From positions 1 through 64,000 of the forward strand of contig NZ_BARG01000061.1 in the NCBI RefSeq assembly GCF_000376565.1: a stretch of 64,000 nt of DNA, read 5' to 3'. Position 1 is the first letter of the stretch. Each line of letters starts with the position of its first letter. A program made the translations under genes and the position numbers. The notes beneath the pieces are model-generated. The model made no database searches and was not told the origin of the DNA. It saw only the letters and a program-made list of their open reading frames with translations. This DNA is from Streptomyces hokutonensis (GTDB taxonomy: Bacteria; Actinomycetota; Actinomycetes; Streptomycetales; Streptomycetaceae). This document shows, in pieces, positions 25,705 through 33,082 of the stretch.

Positions 25705-27840
25705 TCAGATGTCGTCCTCCTCATCCTCCACAGCGTCGGCCGCTCGGTCGGCGAGCGCGTCGAGGAGGCGCTGCCGGCTGACGTGCATCACACCGCCGGT
25801 CTTGTACTCCCCGTGCCCGCAGTCGTCGAGGACGCGCGCGAGGTCGCGGAACGACCACCCGTCGTACTCGGCAGGGTTGTGGTCACGCAGCCGGTGGATG
25901 ACGTCCTGCGTGCGCAGCTTCGCCTCCAGGCCGAGGACGGCGAGGATGTCGGCGAGGTGGTCGACCGGCTCGAACGCGGGCGCCTGAGGGGCGGCGCTCC
26001 CGTCGTACAGGGCCATGGCGCGCTCGACGACCGGGGTCACCTGGTCGATGCCCTTGTCCGGGTCGCGGGCCACGTAGTGGGCGCGGACCACCTCGAACGG
26101 CTTGCTGCTGAACCCCACCGTGACGGCGGTACCGACATCCTCGCCGGGAATCAGGGTGGTCGCGGTGACGCCCGCCTTGTGCTTCCCCGAGCCGAGCAGG
26201 CCATCGTTCGCCACGTGGTCGCCGACCGCGAACGCCACGCGGTGGGAGGTGTTGCGGGTGACATCGCGCGGCAGCGAATCGGCGGTCGGGGAGACCGTGA
26301 CCCACACGAGGGTGATGGCGGTCTTCCTCGCCTTCTTCATCACCTTGATGGCCAGCTCAGCGGCCTCTTTGCCGTACTCGCGGTGCATGAAGAGTTCGTG
26401 GCACTCGTCGAACACGACGACCTTCGGCCGCATCCGCGGGTCCTTCAGCGCCAGCTCGCGCGTCACCTTGGTGGCGCCGTCGCCGAGTTCCTCCAGCAGC
26501 TTGCCGCGGGTGGTGACCTCGTCGCGCAGGTCCCGCAGGGCGTCGAGGGCGGCCTTGATGTCCTCGTCGTCGTCGCCCTTGACGAGCGTCCGCAGGCGCG
26601 GCCTGAGCGGGTCGTAGTCGGTGTTGTACGCCATGACGTACGCCTCGACGATGACGAGCGGGTCGAGGATCGCGCCGAGCAACAGGGCGATGACCAGGGA
26701 CGACTTACCTGAACCCATGATCCCGCCGACCATGTAGTTCGCGGCCATGAGCTTGCCGATGATGGCCTCGCCGCGCTGCGACACGGCCACGGGCACCCCG
26801 CGGAAGTAGTCGGTGACGCCCTCGGTCAGCAGCGGCCACGGCGGTACGACCCCGGACAGGGAGCCCTGGTCGGCTACCCACAGGTCGAGCACGCCGGGCT
26901 GCTTGGGCGGTTCGGTCGGCCACACCTCGACGGGCTTCCGGAGGAGGTTGTGGGCCAGGACGGACTTCTTGGCGGCGATCATCTCGACGGTGACGCCCAT
27001 GGGCAGCTGCAACTGGGTGTGCCAGCCGTTCCCGGACCGGGTGGTCGGCTGCTCCCAACGGGGCTGCCAGCCGTCCTTGATGGCCTTGTTGAGGGGGGCG
27101 ATGCCGAGATTGCCGAGCGCGCGGAGGATGGCGCCCTCGTCGGGGATGACATCGCGGCCGTCGCCGCCGACGGGCAACGCCCATGTGGGGGCGGTCTGCC
27201 GGTGCCGGCCAACGGCCCACATACCGGCGAGCGCGAGCCACGGCAGCGCGGTCAGCAGCGGATCCCAGATGACTCCGGCGAGGAACGCCACCCAGGCGAC
27301 GAAGGAGACCGCCGCGGCGAGCGGAGTGACGACGTCGTGCACATCGTGGTTGGCCCACGCCAGCATGATGCCGATCATCAGCAGACCACCGGCCCCGGCG
27401 ACGGCGCCCATGAACAGGGCCTTCGGGGCGTTGATGGCCAGCTGTAGCAGCTCCATACGGCGTCGGTGGCGGGACTGGCGGAAGATATAGGCGCGCTGCT
27501 CCCAGTCGCGGGCGACGTCCTCTTGGCCGGCGGCCTCGGCGGCGCGCATGAACCGTTCGTGCCGGGCGGTTGTGCGTGCGTCCCAGGTGCGCCGGGTGAG
27601 GATGCGCGCGCCGCCGACCAGGTAGGAGCCGTGTCGGACGATGATCCGGTAGGTGTCGTGCTCGCGGGCCTCGACGACAACGCGGCGCAGGTGGTCGATG
27701 CGGACCCGGCGGCGGCCGGGCTGCGGCTTCTCGGGCGCGGGCGCGGCGGTCGCGGCCGGTGAGTGTTCGGGGGCGAGTTTGAGCAGGGACACCTTCGGTT
27801 CGGCGTGCCCGTTGACGCGCTCGGTGGTGGTGTCGGTCAT
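25705..27840 (-). CDS. FtsK/SpoIIIE-family conjugative DNA translocase (TraB-like)
   Basis: A 711-residue protein. An N-terminal cytoplasmic part is followed by membrane helices (about 135-215; GGLLMIGIMLAWANHD, LAAAVSFVAWVAFLAGVIW, LTALPWLALAGMWAV) and then the motor domain. Walker A is GGIMGSGKS (residues 372-380) and Walker B VVVFDECHE (about 471). In AICEs this hexameric ATPase alone moves double-stranded element DNA to the recipient, with no relaxase. It usually recognises a clt site, which I could not identify. It is the last gene of the leftward transfer operon. I start at MTDTTTERVNG; an earlier start would add 17 residues. Confidence 0.92.
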   Translation of the reverse strand: MTDTTTERVNGHAEPKVSLLKLAPEHSPAATAAPAPEKPQPGRRRVRIDHLRRVVVEAREHDTYRIIVRHGSYLVGGARILTRRTWDARTTARHERFMRAAEAAGQEDVARDWEQRAYIFRQSRHRRRMELLQLAINAPKALFMGAVAGAGGLLMIGIMLAWANHDVHDVVTPLAAAVSFVAWVAFLAGVIWDPLLTALPWLALAGMWAVGRHRQTAPTWALPVGGDGRDVIPDEGAILRALGNLGIAPLNKAIKDGWQPRWEQPTTRSGNGWHTQLQLPMGVTVEMIAAKKSVLAHNLLRKPVEVWPTEPPKQPGVLDLWVADQGSLSGVVPPWPLLTEGVTDYFRGVPVAVSQRGEAIIGKLMAANYMVGGIMGSGKSSLVIALLLGAILDPLVIVEAYVMAYNTDYDPLRPRLRTLVKGDDDEDIKAALDALRDLRDEVTTRGKLLEELGDGATKVTRELALKDPRMRPKVVVFDECHELFMHREYGKEAAELAIKVMKKARKTAITLVWVTVSPTADSLPRDVTRNTSHRVAFAVGDHVANDGLLGSGKHKAGVTATTLIPGEDVGTAVTVGFSSKPFEVVRAHYVARDPDKGIDQVTPVVERAMALYDGSAAPQAPAFEPVDHLADILAVLGLEAKLRTQDVIHRLRDHNPAEYDGWSFRDLARVLDDCGHGEYKTGGVMHVSRQRLLDALADRAADAVEDEEDDI

Positions 27841-27925
27841 CCTGGTTTCTCCGGTCGCTCTCTGGGTGGTCCGGGCCCGGGGACGGCGCACTTCTTGGCG
27901 GTTGGACGCCGTCCCCGGGGTGCAG

Positions 27926-28102
27926 CTACTTGCCGTTCTTGCGCCGCTCGGCGGTCTTCTCGATGCGCTCGGCCTTGCGCTTCAGGTCGGAGATGTCGAC
28001 CTCAGGTCCGGCCATCCCGCGCCACCCCATGCGAGCGGCGAGCAGGACGATGCGGGTCTTCTCGCCGGTGGTGAAGTCCTTGAAGCGGAAGTCGTCGGCC
28101 AT
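27926..28102 (-). CDS. Small charged transfer-operon protein (DUF6257-like)
   Basis: A 58-residue protein (MADDFRFKDFTTGEKTRIVL, ending KTAERRKNGK). It looks like the DUF6257 proteins common on Streptomyces AICEs, from memory. It lies 85 bp upstream of the translocase gene and 3 bp after the preceding one, so it is in the same transcript. Function unknown. Confidence 0.65.
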   Translation of the reverse strand: MADDFRFKDFTTGEKTRIVLLAARMGWRGMAGPEVDISDLKRKAERIEKTAERRKNGK

Positions 28103-28105
28103 GGG

Positions 28106-28342
28106 TCAGTACTCCGTTCCGGCGGTGGGGAGTTCGGGCAGCGGCTCGGGCAGGACGGCCGCGATCGCGGCGTAGGACTGCGCGACCTCGGCCCACAGAC
28201 GGCCGGCGGTGGCGAGCGGCTCGACCTTGTGCAGGAAGTCCTGGTCGCGGGCGTACCGCTCGGCGTCCCGCGCCAGGGCCTCGGCCTTGGCGGTGGCGCT
28301 CCACGCCAACTGGACGTACTGCTCTGCGGTGGACTTGTTCAC
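28106..28342 (-). CDS. Small helical transfer-operon protein
   Basis: A 78-residue helical protein (MNKSTAEQYVQLAWSATAKA) starting at GTG with AGGGAGAAC upstream. Proteins of this size in AICE tra operons may act in transfer or spread, but no family can be named. The next gene follows within 3 bp. Confidence 0.6.
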   Translation of the reverse strand: MNKSTAEQYVQLAWSATAKAEALARDAERYARDQDFLHKVEPLATAGRLWAEVAQSYAAIAAVLPEPLPELPTAGTEY

Positions 28343-28393
28343 GGGGTTCTCCCTGGTTGTGGGCCGGGCTGTCCGACCTCACCGCACCCCCGC

Positions 28394-28415
28394 ACGTGTC
28401 CCATCTGGGACACGT
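28394..28415. promoter_or_regulatory. Perfect 10-bp-arm palindrome inside the transfer operon
   Basis: ACGTGTCCCA-TC-TGGGACACGT is a perfect dyad in the only sizeable gap (94 bp) within an otherwise overlapping gene string. It lies 52 bp upstream of the GTG at 28342. It could be an operator for an internal promoter or an attenuator hairpin. Confidence 0.55.
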
Positions 28416-28436
28416 CGCGGAGGACGGAAGGGCAGG

Positions 28437-28778
28437 TCAGCGGCCGTTGGCGAAGTCGCGCCACATCGAGCGCAGGACGATCAGGCAGGCGGTGGCGCAG
28501 GTCGCGCCGATGGCGACGGCGACCGACGCGAGGGCGAACGCGAGGGCCAGGGCGCAGGCGACGCAGCCGCCGACGATCGCGAGGCCGCCGATCGTCCACC
28601 ACTTCTTCGCGTCGAACGTCGGCTTGGCCTTGTGCTGGTGCTGGCAGGCCGGCGCCTGCTGGGTGGTGGCGGCCTTCGCCAGCTCGACGGCGGCGAGCGC
28701 CAGCTGCACGGCGACGGTGTTCGTCTCCGCCTCTCTCGCCGCGGCCTCCGCCTTGTCGAGCGGAGAGGGCTCGGTCAC
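28437..28778 (-). CDS. Membrane protein of the transfer operon, Spd-like
   Basis: A 113-residue protein with a GTG start. After an acidic helix (LDKAEAAAREAETNTVAVQL) and a His/Cys patch (ACQHQHK) come two close hydrophobic helices (WTIGGLAIVGGCVACALALA and SVAVAIGATCATACLIVL). Small membrane proteins here match SpdB-type spread proteins, which help DNA move between septal compartments of the mycelium. Its GTG overlaps the upstream stop by 4 bp. Confidence 0.65.
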   Translation of the reverse strand: MTEPSPLDKAEAAAREAETNTVAVQLALAAVELAKAATTQQAPACQHQHKAKPTFDAKKWWTIGGLAIVGGCVACALALAFALASVAVAIGATCATACLIVLRSMWRDFANGR

Positions 28779-28948
28779 GGCGCCCACCGCCGCACACGGG
28801 GCAGTCGCGGGCGGACGAACAGACCGGCCGCGAAGGCAACGACGACCGGCTTGCCGAGGATCGCCGCGGCGATGGCGACGACGACCGCGAGGAGAGCCGG
28901 GTACAGGAGCAGCAGACCGAGCAGCGCGCCGAGGATGAGCCACTTCAC
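28775..28948 (-). CDS. Very small hydrophobic transfer-operon protein
   Basis: A 57-residue protein starting at GTG (MKWLILGALLGLLLLYPALL by initiation). It is almost wholly hydrophobic (two helices), then ends with a basic FVRPRLPRVRRWAP. It overlaps the neighbours by 4 bp on both sides. It is a good candidate for an Spd-type membrane protein of mycelial spread. Confidence 0.65.
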   Translation of the reverse strand: MKWLILGALLGLLLLYPALLAVVVAIAAAILGKPVVVAFAAGLFVRPRLPRVRRWAP

Positions 28949-29307
28949 GACCGGGCCTCCTGCGCGACCTGCTCGGGGGCGAAGCGGGCGTGCACACGGG
29001 CACGCACGGCCTGCGCCGCCTGGTGGATGGCGGACCGTGCCACGTCCTCTCGCTGCGCCTTGTATGCGGCGGCGAGGACGTTCAAGTCCTGGCGCAGTTG
29101 CGTGCTCTCGGGGAGCAGCAGACCGGGCGCAGGAGGCGCCGCAACAGGGTCCGCGGGAGCAGGTGCCTGCGGGGGTGTTTCCGCCAGGTCCCTGCGCACG
29201 GTGTCGCGGGAAACGCCCAGCTCAGAAGCGATCTCCGCCGGGATCATGCCGCGGGCGGTGAGGTGGGCGACGACGATGCGGCGGGTGTCGCGCGAGAGGG
29301 TGCTCAC
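28945..29307 (-). CDS. HTH protein of the transfer operon
   Basis: A 120-residue protein with a GTG start. An N-terminal HTH (IVVAHLTARGMIPAEIASEL, then GVSRDTVRRDLAE) is followed by a Pro/Ala linker and a helical tail. It is likely a DNA-binding regulator or a partner for transfer functions. It overlaps both neighbours by 4 bp. Confidence 0.65.
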   Translation of the reverse strand: MSTLSRDTRRIVVAHLTARGMIPAEIASELGVSRDTVRRDLAETPPQAPAPADPVAAPPAPGLLLPESTQLRQDLNVLAAAYKAQREDVARSAIHQAAQAVRARVHARFAPEQVAQEARS

Positions 29308-29501
29308 TGGTCCTCCCATTCGAAGTCGGAGACGCGCACGATGCGGTGCGCGGCGAGGCAGGTGCCCTCGCGGTCCTGCCGCGCGTTCGCGTCGAGCAGC
29401 GCGGCCATGAGGGCAGGGACAGACGGGAGCGGCCGGGCCGACCGGCACGCCGCGCGGATGGCGGCACGTTCGGTCGGCCGGCTGATGTGGCCGCGCTTCA
29501 C
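29304..29501 (-). CDS. Small transfer-operon protein
   Basis: A 65-residue protein from a GTG start (KRGHISRPTERAAIRAACRS, ending VSDFEWEDQ). It overlaps the genes on both sides by 4 bp. It is basic at the start and acidic at the end; function unknown. Confidence 0.55.
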   Translation of the reverse strand: MKRGHISRPTERAAIRAACRSARPLPSVPALMAALLDANARQDREGTCLAAHRIVRVSDFEWEDQ

Positions 29502-29878
29502 TCGGCACCTCCGTTGAGGACCGCGGTGAGCTGGTCGCCGAGGTCTCGGAGCTGGTCGGCGTACCGGTCGAGGGCGGCGGCGAGGCTGAAGATTTGGACG
29601 GGGTCGAGGGTCTTGCCGAGCGGGTGCACGGAGACGCCGGGTGTCCGGCCGCCGAGGTGGGCCGGGCCCGGGGCGGCGTGCGGGGACTGCACGATCTCGG
29701 CGGAGAACACGGTGGTGCCGAGGTGGGTGAAGTCGACGGCCGGTCCGGTGTGCATGAGGTCGGCGCGGGCGGTCTCGGGGTCGTGGTGGCTGTGTCCGGC
29801 ACACCATGCTGGGCACGTGAGGGTGACCGGGCCGAAGTCCGAGGTGGCCAGGGTGATGGTGCGCGGTTCGGTGCTCAT
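29498..29878 (-). CDS. DUF6907-like protein of the transfer operon
   Basis: A 126-residue protein with the DUF6907 pattern, as I know it: CPAWCAGHSHH near residue 22, a central beta domain (FTHLGTTVFSAEIVQS) and a helical tail (DRYADQLRDLGDQL). The Cys/His cluster could hold a metal. This family is common on Streptomyces mobile elements. It overlaps both neighbours by 4 bp. Confidence 0.7.
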   Translation of the reverse strand: MSTEPRTITLATSDFGPVTLTCPAWCAGHSHHDPETARADLMHTGPAVDFTHLGTTVFSAEIVQSPHAAPGPAHLGGRTPGVSVHPLGKTLDPVQIFSLAAALDRYADQLRDLGDQLTAVLNGGAE

Positions 29879-30423
29879 CGATGCTCACCTCCGGGGCGGT
29901 TCTCGTCGCGGCTGAGCTGGGATGGCAGGACACGCGGGGCGTCCGCGATCCACGGGAACGGGCGCAGGGCGCCAGCGGCCTTGAATACGCGAATCGCTGT
30001 ACCGCTCGGGGCGTCGGGCAGGCCGTACACGCGCCCGCCCTCCAGCGAGGCAAGGAGCCGTGCGGCGTGGTGCTCGCAGCCGTGGGCGCCCGCGTTCGCC
30101 GCGTCGAGGACGGTGACCGCGACCGGGCCGGTGCACGGGGTGGGGTCCTCGGGGTGCGCGGCCGGGCAGCGCCCACTTCCTCCAGAGCTGGGGGAAGAGG
30201 TGTCCGGCTCGGCGTCGAGGGCGCGCAGCAGGATGCGGAGGGCTTCGGTGAGACCGCCGTGGGCTTCGGCGTAGGCGTGGATGTCGCCGAGACCGACGGC
30301 GCCGTACCGGGCCAGCATGTGCTGCCCGACGCGGATCGCAACAGCGAGGTCCGACGGGTCAATAGGCCCGGGCAGGGCGCCCACCGTGAGGGTGGGCGCC
30401 TGCTCGGCCGGGCTCGCGCTCAC
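29875..30423 (-). CDS. Transfer-operon protein of unknown function
   Basis: A 182-residue protein from a GTG start (SASPAEQAPTLTVGALPGP). Segments include VGQHMLARYGAVGLGDIHAY and, after a Cys/Ser/Pro-rich patch (GRCPAAHPEDPTPC), CEHHAARLLASLEGGRVY. Both ends overlap neighbours by 4 bp. Likely an AICE-specific family. Confidence 0.6.
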   Translation of the reverse strand: MSASPAEQAPTLTVGALPGPIDPSDLAVAIRVGQHMLARYGAVGLGDIHAYAEAHGGLTEALRILLRALDAEPDTSSPSSGGSGRCPAAHPEDPTPCTGPVAVTVLDAANAGAHGCEHHAARLLASLEGGRVYGLPDAPSGTAIRVFKAAGALRPFPWIADAPRVLPSQLSRDENRPGGEHR

Positions 30424-30632
30424 GCGCTGGCCTCGGGTCGTGCACCGGCGAGGAGGTCGGCGAGTTCGCGGATACGGAGCTGCGGGTCCGGAGCCTGGGC
30501 GATCAGTTCGACAACCCGGTTGTGGAAGGCGTCCAGTTCGGGGCTGCCGAGGCCGGCCGTGGTGCTTGCGGCGTGGTTGGCCTCCAGCTGCTCGATGATC
30601 CGGGCGGCGTCGGCGCTGATGGTGGTCATCAT
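30420..30632 (-). CDS. Small acidic helical transfer-operon protein
   Basis: A 70-residue helical protein (MMTTISADAARIIEQLEANH). Two adjacent ATG codons can start it. It overlaps both neighbours by 4 bp. No family recognised. Confidence 0.6.
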   Translation of the reverse strand: MMTTISADAARIIEQLEANHAASTTAGLGSPELDAFHNRVVELIAQAPDPQLRIRELADLLAGARPEASA

Positions 30633-31132
30633 CGGGCAGCCTCCGCGGTCTCACGGATCCGCTTCGGCAGGTCGAGCGCGGTCTGACGGGCGATATGCGG
30701 GTCGCCGCCGTTCCGCACACTGTCGGCGAGGAAGTCGAAGACGTAGCCGTAGCCGTCCCCGCACTCGGTGCGGGCGAACTCGATCGCGGTGAACGCCCAC
30801 AACCGGTCGGCGATGGAGGCCCGCAGCGTCTCGGCGAACTCCAAACCGGCCTTGTCGGCGCCGACGACCTTGGCCACGGCGGGCATGATCTCGGCCACGC
30901 TGTCCGCCATGTCGTCGAGGGTGGCGGAGGGGTTGGGCTTGGTGATGGCCTCGTTGTAGGCGCAGGTGGCGACGTAGAGGCCGGCGGCGGCGTAGCGGGT
31001 GTGCTCGTCGCTGTGCTCGGTGTGCTCGCGGGCCCCTGTCGTGGTGTCGGCCGGGTGGCTGGCGGTCTGGACGGCGTACGGCAGGTGACCGGTCGCCGTG
31101 GCGTCGACGGCGGGGACGTGGTTGGTACGCAT
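30629..31132 (-). CDS. Transfer-operon protein of unknown function
   Basis: A 167-residue protein (MRTNHVPAVDATATGHLPYA). The middle and end are helical (GLYVATCAYNEAITKPNPSA, WAFTAIEFARTECGDGYG), with two cysteines. It shares a base with the upstream stop (TGATG) and overlaps the next gene by 4 bp. Confidence 0.6.
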   Translation of the reverse strand: MRTNHVPAVDATATGHLPYAVQTASHPADTTTGAREHTEHSDEHTRYAAAGLYVATCAYNEAITKPNPSATLDDMADSVAEIMPAVAKVVGADKAGLEFAETLRASIADRLWAFTAIEFARTECGDGYGYVFDFLADSVRNGGDPHIARQTALDLPKRIRETAEAAR

Positions 31133-31611
31133 CAGGCAGCCACCACCGTCAGGCTCTCGATGCCGGCCAGAACCTCGACGCGCTCCACCTTCAGGGACGG
31201 CGCGCAGTCCTTCATGGGGACGGGGCCGAGGTTGTTGGCCTTGAAGATGCGGGTGATCTCGGCGAGGTCCGGGGTCTGCCGGGAGGACGGGGTGCGGAAC
31301 ACCTTCCATCCGCCGTAGATGCCGGCGGGCAGCTTGTCGAGGATCTTCTTCGCGGCGCGCTTGCCGCGGTCGGCGCGGCGGGCCTGGTCGGCGGCGCGCT
31401 CGTACTCGCGGGCGGCGGACTCGATGGTGTCGGTTTCGGGCATCTCGTCGATGCCGTAGACGTCGCTCGGGTCGGGCGCTTCGACGGTCGCGGCCGGCGC
31501 CTGGTCGGCGGGGGCCAGGGAGCGGAGGGTGTCGGCGGCGGTCTCGACGAGGGCGCCGATCATGGCGCGGACCGTACGGCCCGTACGAGGGGACATGAGA
31601 AGGTTGAGCAT
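31132..31611 (-). CDS. First gene of the transfer operon, unknown function
   Basis: A 159-residue protein that starts MLNLLMSPRTGRTVRAMIGA, with a basic coiled region (REYERAADQARRADRGKRAA) and a beta-like end (VERVEVLAGIESLTV). A good ribosome site (AGGGAGAACC) precedes the ATG. The upstream 290 bp contain the operator palindrome and attachment-site arm, so this gene is the likely start of the operon that runs to the translocase. Confidence 0.65.
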   Translation of the reverse strand: MLNLLMSPRTGRTVRAMIGALVETAADTLRSLAPADQAPAATVEAPDPSDVYGIDEMPETDTIESAAREYERAADQARRADRGKRAAKKILDKLPAGIYGGWKVFRTPSSRQTPDLAEITRIFKANNLGPVPMKDCAPSLKVERVEVLAGIESLTVVAA

Positions 31612-31720
31612 CGGTTCTCCCTGTTACAGCAGGTGGTTCCGTAGGCCCTCGGTCGGCGCTCCAACGCCGCTGGGGGCCACCGTTCTTTCCGAGCGGCTTG
31701 GTGTCCACCATACACGGGTT

Positions 31721-31739
31721 AGTGTTCAAAGTGAACACT
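31721..31739. promoter_or_regulatory. Operator upstream of the transfer operon
   Basis: AGTGTTCA-AAG-TGAACACT is a perfect dyad with the same arms as 9724-9744 at the other end of the element. It lies about 110 bp upstream of the first gene of the leftward operon. The shared arms suggest that one DNA-binding protein serves both. Confidence 0.75.
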
Positions 31740-31783
31740 GAAGTAGGGATAACGTCATCGGGTCTGAGATTGCCCCAGTACAC

Positions 31784-31836
31784 ATCCCGTACAGGTCAGT
31801 ACGGGATAGTCGAGGAAAGTCGAGGACCGTCGGGGA
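31784..31836. promoter_or_regulatory. Arm-type integrase sites and inverted repeat beside attR
   Basis: Three phased copies of GTCGAGGA (last one GTCGGGGA) start at 31809, 31819 and 31829, exactly 10 bp apart, 67-94 bp from the attR core. Just before them is a perfect inverted repeat, ATCCCGTAC-N6-GTACGGGAT (31784-31807). This layout suits arm-type binding sites for the integrase or Xis. Confidence 0.6.
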
Positions 31837-31902
31837 TGGAAAACGCGCAGGTCAGGGGCGGTGCAGGACGTTCGGGCAGGTTGCCGCAGTGCCTCAAATG
31901 AC

Positions 31903-31946
31903 CTTGTAATGCGTAGGTCGTCGGTTCGAATCCGACAGGGGGCTCA
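31903..31946. repeat. attR core
   Basis: The 44 bp are identical to attL 7606-7649. No 5' tRNA half precedes it, so it is not a second tRNA gene. It marks the right end of the AICE and the original 3' end of the tRNA locus before insertion. Confidence 0.92.
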
Positions 31947-31951
31947 TCCTG

Positions 31952-31984
31952 AAGACCAGCTCAGACCACGTCTGAGCTGGTCTT
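31952..31984. terminator. Terminator after attR (original tRNA terminator)
   Basis: AAGACCAGCTCAGAC pairs with GTCTGAGCTGGTCTT around a CAC loop, then TTTC. A nearly identical hairpin follows the third core copy at 41687-41719. It is probably the native terminator of tRNA-Thr. Confidence 0.88.
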
Positions 31985-31989
31985 TTTCG

Positions 31990-32526
31990 TTCAGTGGATG
32001 CGGCGGCGGGCACCGGAGTGCGCCGCGCGGCGGTCCCCGGTCTCAGTTGCGGGTGCAGGGGCAGGTTCCGGGGTGGCCATGCCCATCGCCCGCGAGGCCA
32101 CCACGCGCATGCTCCGCGCCAGTAGCCGGCACATCCGTGGTCGGAGCGGAGGACGTGGACGTCATATGTCGGATCACCGCGGCCTTCAGCGCACTGGTTG
32201 CGGCTGGCGACTGTGCTTTGCCGGAACGTTGCACTGTGAGTGAGTCAATAATTGTGTTTGTGAGCTGAGAGTTTGCCGGACCATGCAGCGAGAGTTTTTG
32301 TCGCAATGGGTGGAGTGGAATTAGTTAACCGGCGCGGGCCGTGGTGGCGTGCTACTGTTGATCTCAGTTGCAGTTTTGGTTCCCGAAACTTCAAGTGCTC
32401 CCACTCGGCTTCGGCCGGAGAGAGCGCTTTTGTATTTCCGGTCGTTTTCCGGGCGGGGTAATCATTGCGGCGACACGGTCTCCGCGCAGTGCGGATTCCG
32501 ATGTACTGCCCCGAAGGAGATATGAC
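31990..32526. other. Gene-free stretch before the first cold-shock gene
   Basis: No reading frame with Streptomyces-like codon use was found in these 537 bp. The part from about 32200 to 32460 is noticeably AT-richer than its surroundings. The end must hold the promoter and the long 5' leader typical of cspA-type genes, but no clear box was found. Confidence 0.5.
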
Positions 32527-32730
32527 ATGGCTGCTGGTACCGTGAAGTGGTTCAACGCGGAAAAGGGCTTCGGCTTCATCGAGCAGGACGGTGGCGGCGC
32601 TGACGTGTTCGCCCACTACTCGAACATTACCGCCCAGGGTTTCCGCGAGCTGCTGGAAGGCCAGAAGGTGACTTTCGACATCGCGCAGGGCCAGAAGGGC
32701 CCGACGGCCGAGAACATCGTTCCGGCCTGA
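32527..32730 (+). CDS. Cold-shock protein (CspA family)
   Basis: A 67-residue single cold-shock domain. RNP1 is KGFGFI (residues 14-19) and RNP2 is DVFAHY; these bind single-stranded RNA and DNA. An AAGGAG site lies 8 bp upstream of the ATG. A strong hairpin follows. The next gene in the direction is a DEAD-box helicase; csp-helicase pairs act on RNA structure at low temperature. A second close paralogue is at 37778. Confidence 0.95.
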   Translation: MAAGTVKWFNAEKGFGFIEQDGGGADVFAHYSNITAQGFRELLEGQKVTFDIAQGQKGPTAENIVPA

Positions 32731-32746
32731 CGCTGACGAGCGCTTT

Positions 32747-32788
32747 GTAGCGGGGGCCCGCATCCCTCGGGGTGTGGGCCCCAGCTAC
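32747..32788 (+). terminator. Terminator of the first cold-shock gene
   Basis: GTAGCGGGGGCCCGCA pairs with TGTGGGCCCCAGCTAC with three mismatched positions and a 10-base loop. It lies 16 bp past the stop codon. The 290 bp from here to 33082 hold no gene; there is an AT-richer patch near 32930-33060. Confidence 0.75.
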
Positions 32789-33082
32789 ACGCGTTTTCCC
32801 GCAACGGTTTCACCTGCGGGACGGCTCGGAGAAATCCCCAGCGCCACCACGTGCGGCTCATCCTTCAGAGATGCAGACGCAACCTGAAGAGCCGCGCCGC
32901 AGTCGATGCCCGGATTGTGCGTCGCTGCTACGTAATTCATTTCAGCACCTGTGCCCGCGTGGGTTTCCGTCGGCCGGATCTGCTTTCTTTTGCCTTTTGT
33001 CATCGGTCCATACTTGTAGTTCTCCGTGCTGCTCAATGCTGCGGGAATTCCTTGATATGTGCCACATCGAGGAAGGTTCCGC

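Larger units (their letters stand above)
7606..31946. mobile_element. Integrated AICE in tRNA-Thr, about 24.3 kb
   Basis: Perfect 44-bp direct repeats at both ends consist of the tRNA anticodon loop through its 3' end. The left end has integrase, regulator, xis, Prim-Pol and helicase-like genes, in the order usual for AICEs. The right end has a compact transfer operon ending in an FtsK/SpoIIIE-type translocase, which in this class moves double-stranded DNA between mycelia. No relaxase, capsid, portal or large terminase gene was found. The element also carries a tail tape-measure-like gene and several regulators as cargo. All key genes look intact, so excision is plausible. Confidence 0.9.

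Noticed and set aside
26050..26064. TraB recognition repeat (GACCCGGA) near the translocase gene
   Set aside because: Only one match was seen, inside the coding sequence. A clt locus would need a cluster of repeats.
31903..31946. Additional tRNA genes at 31903 and 41638
   Set aside because: Only the 3' half is present in each case. No acceptor 5' strand or D arm precedes them.
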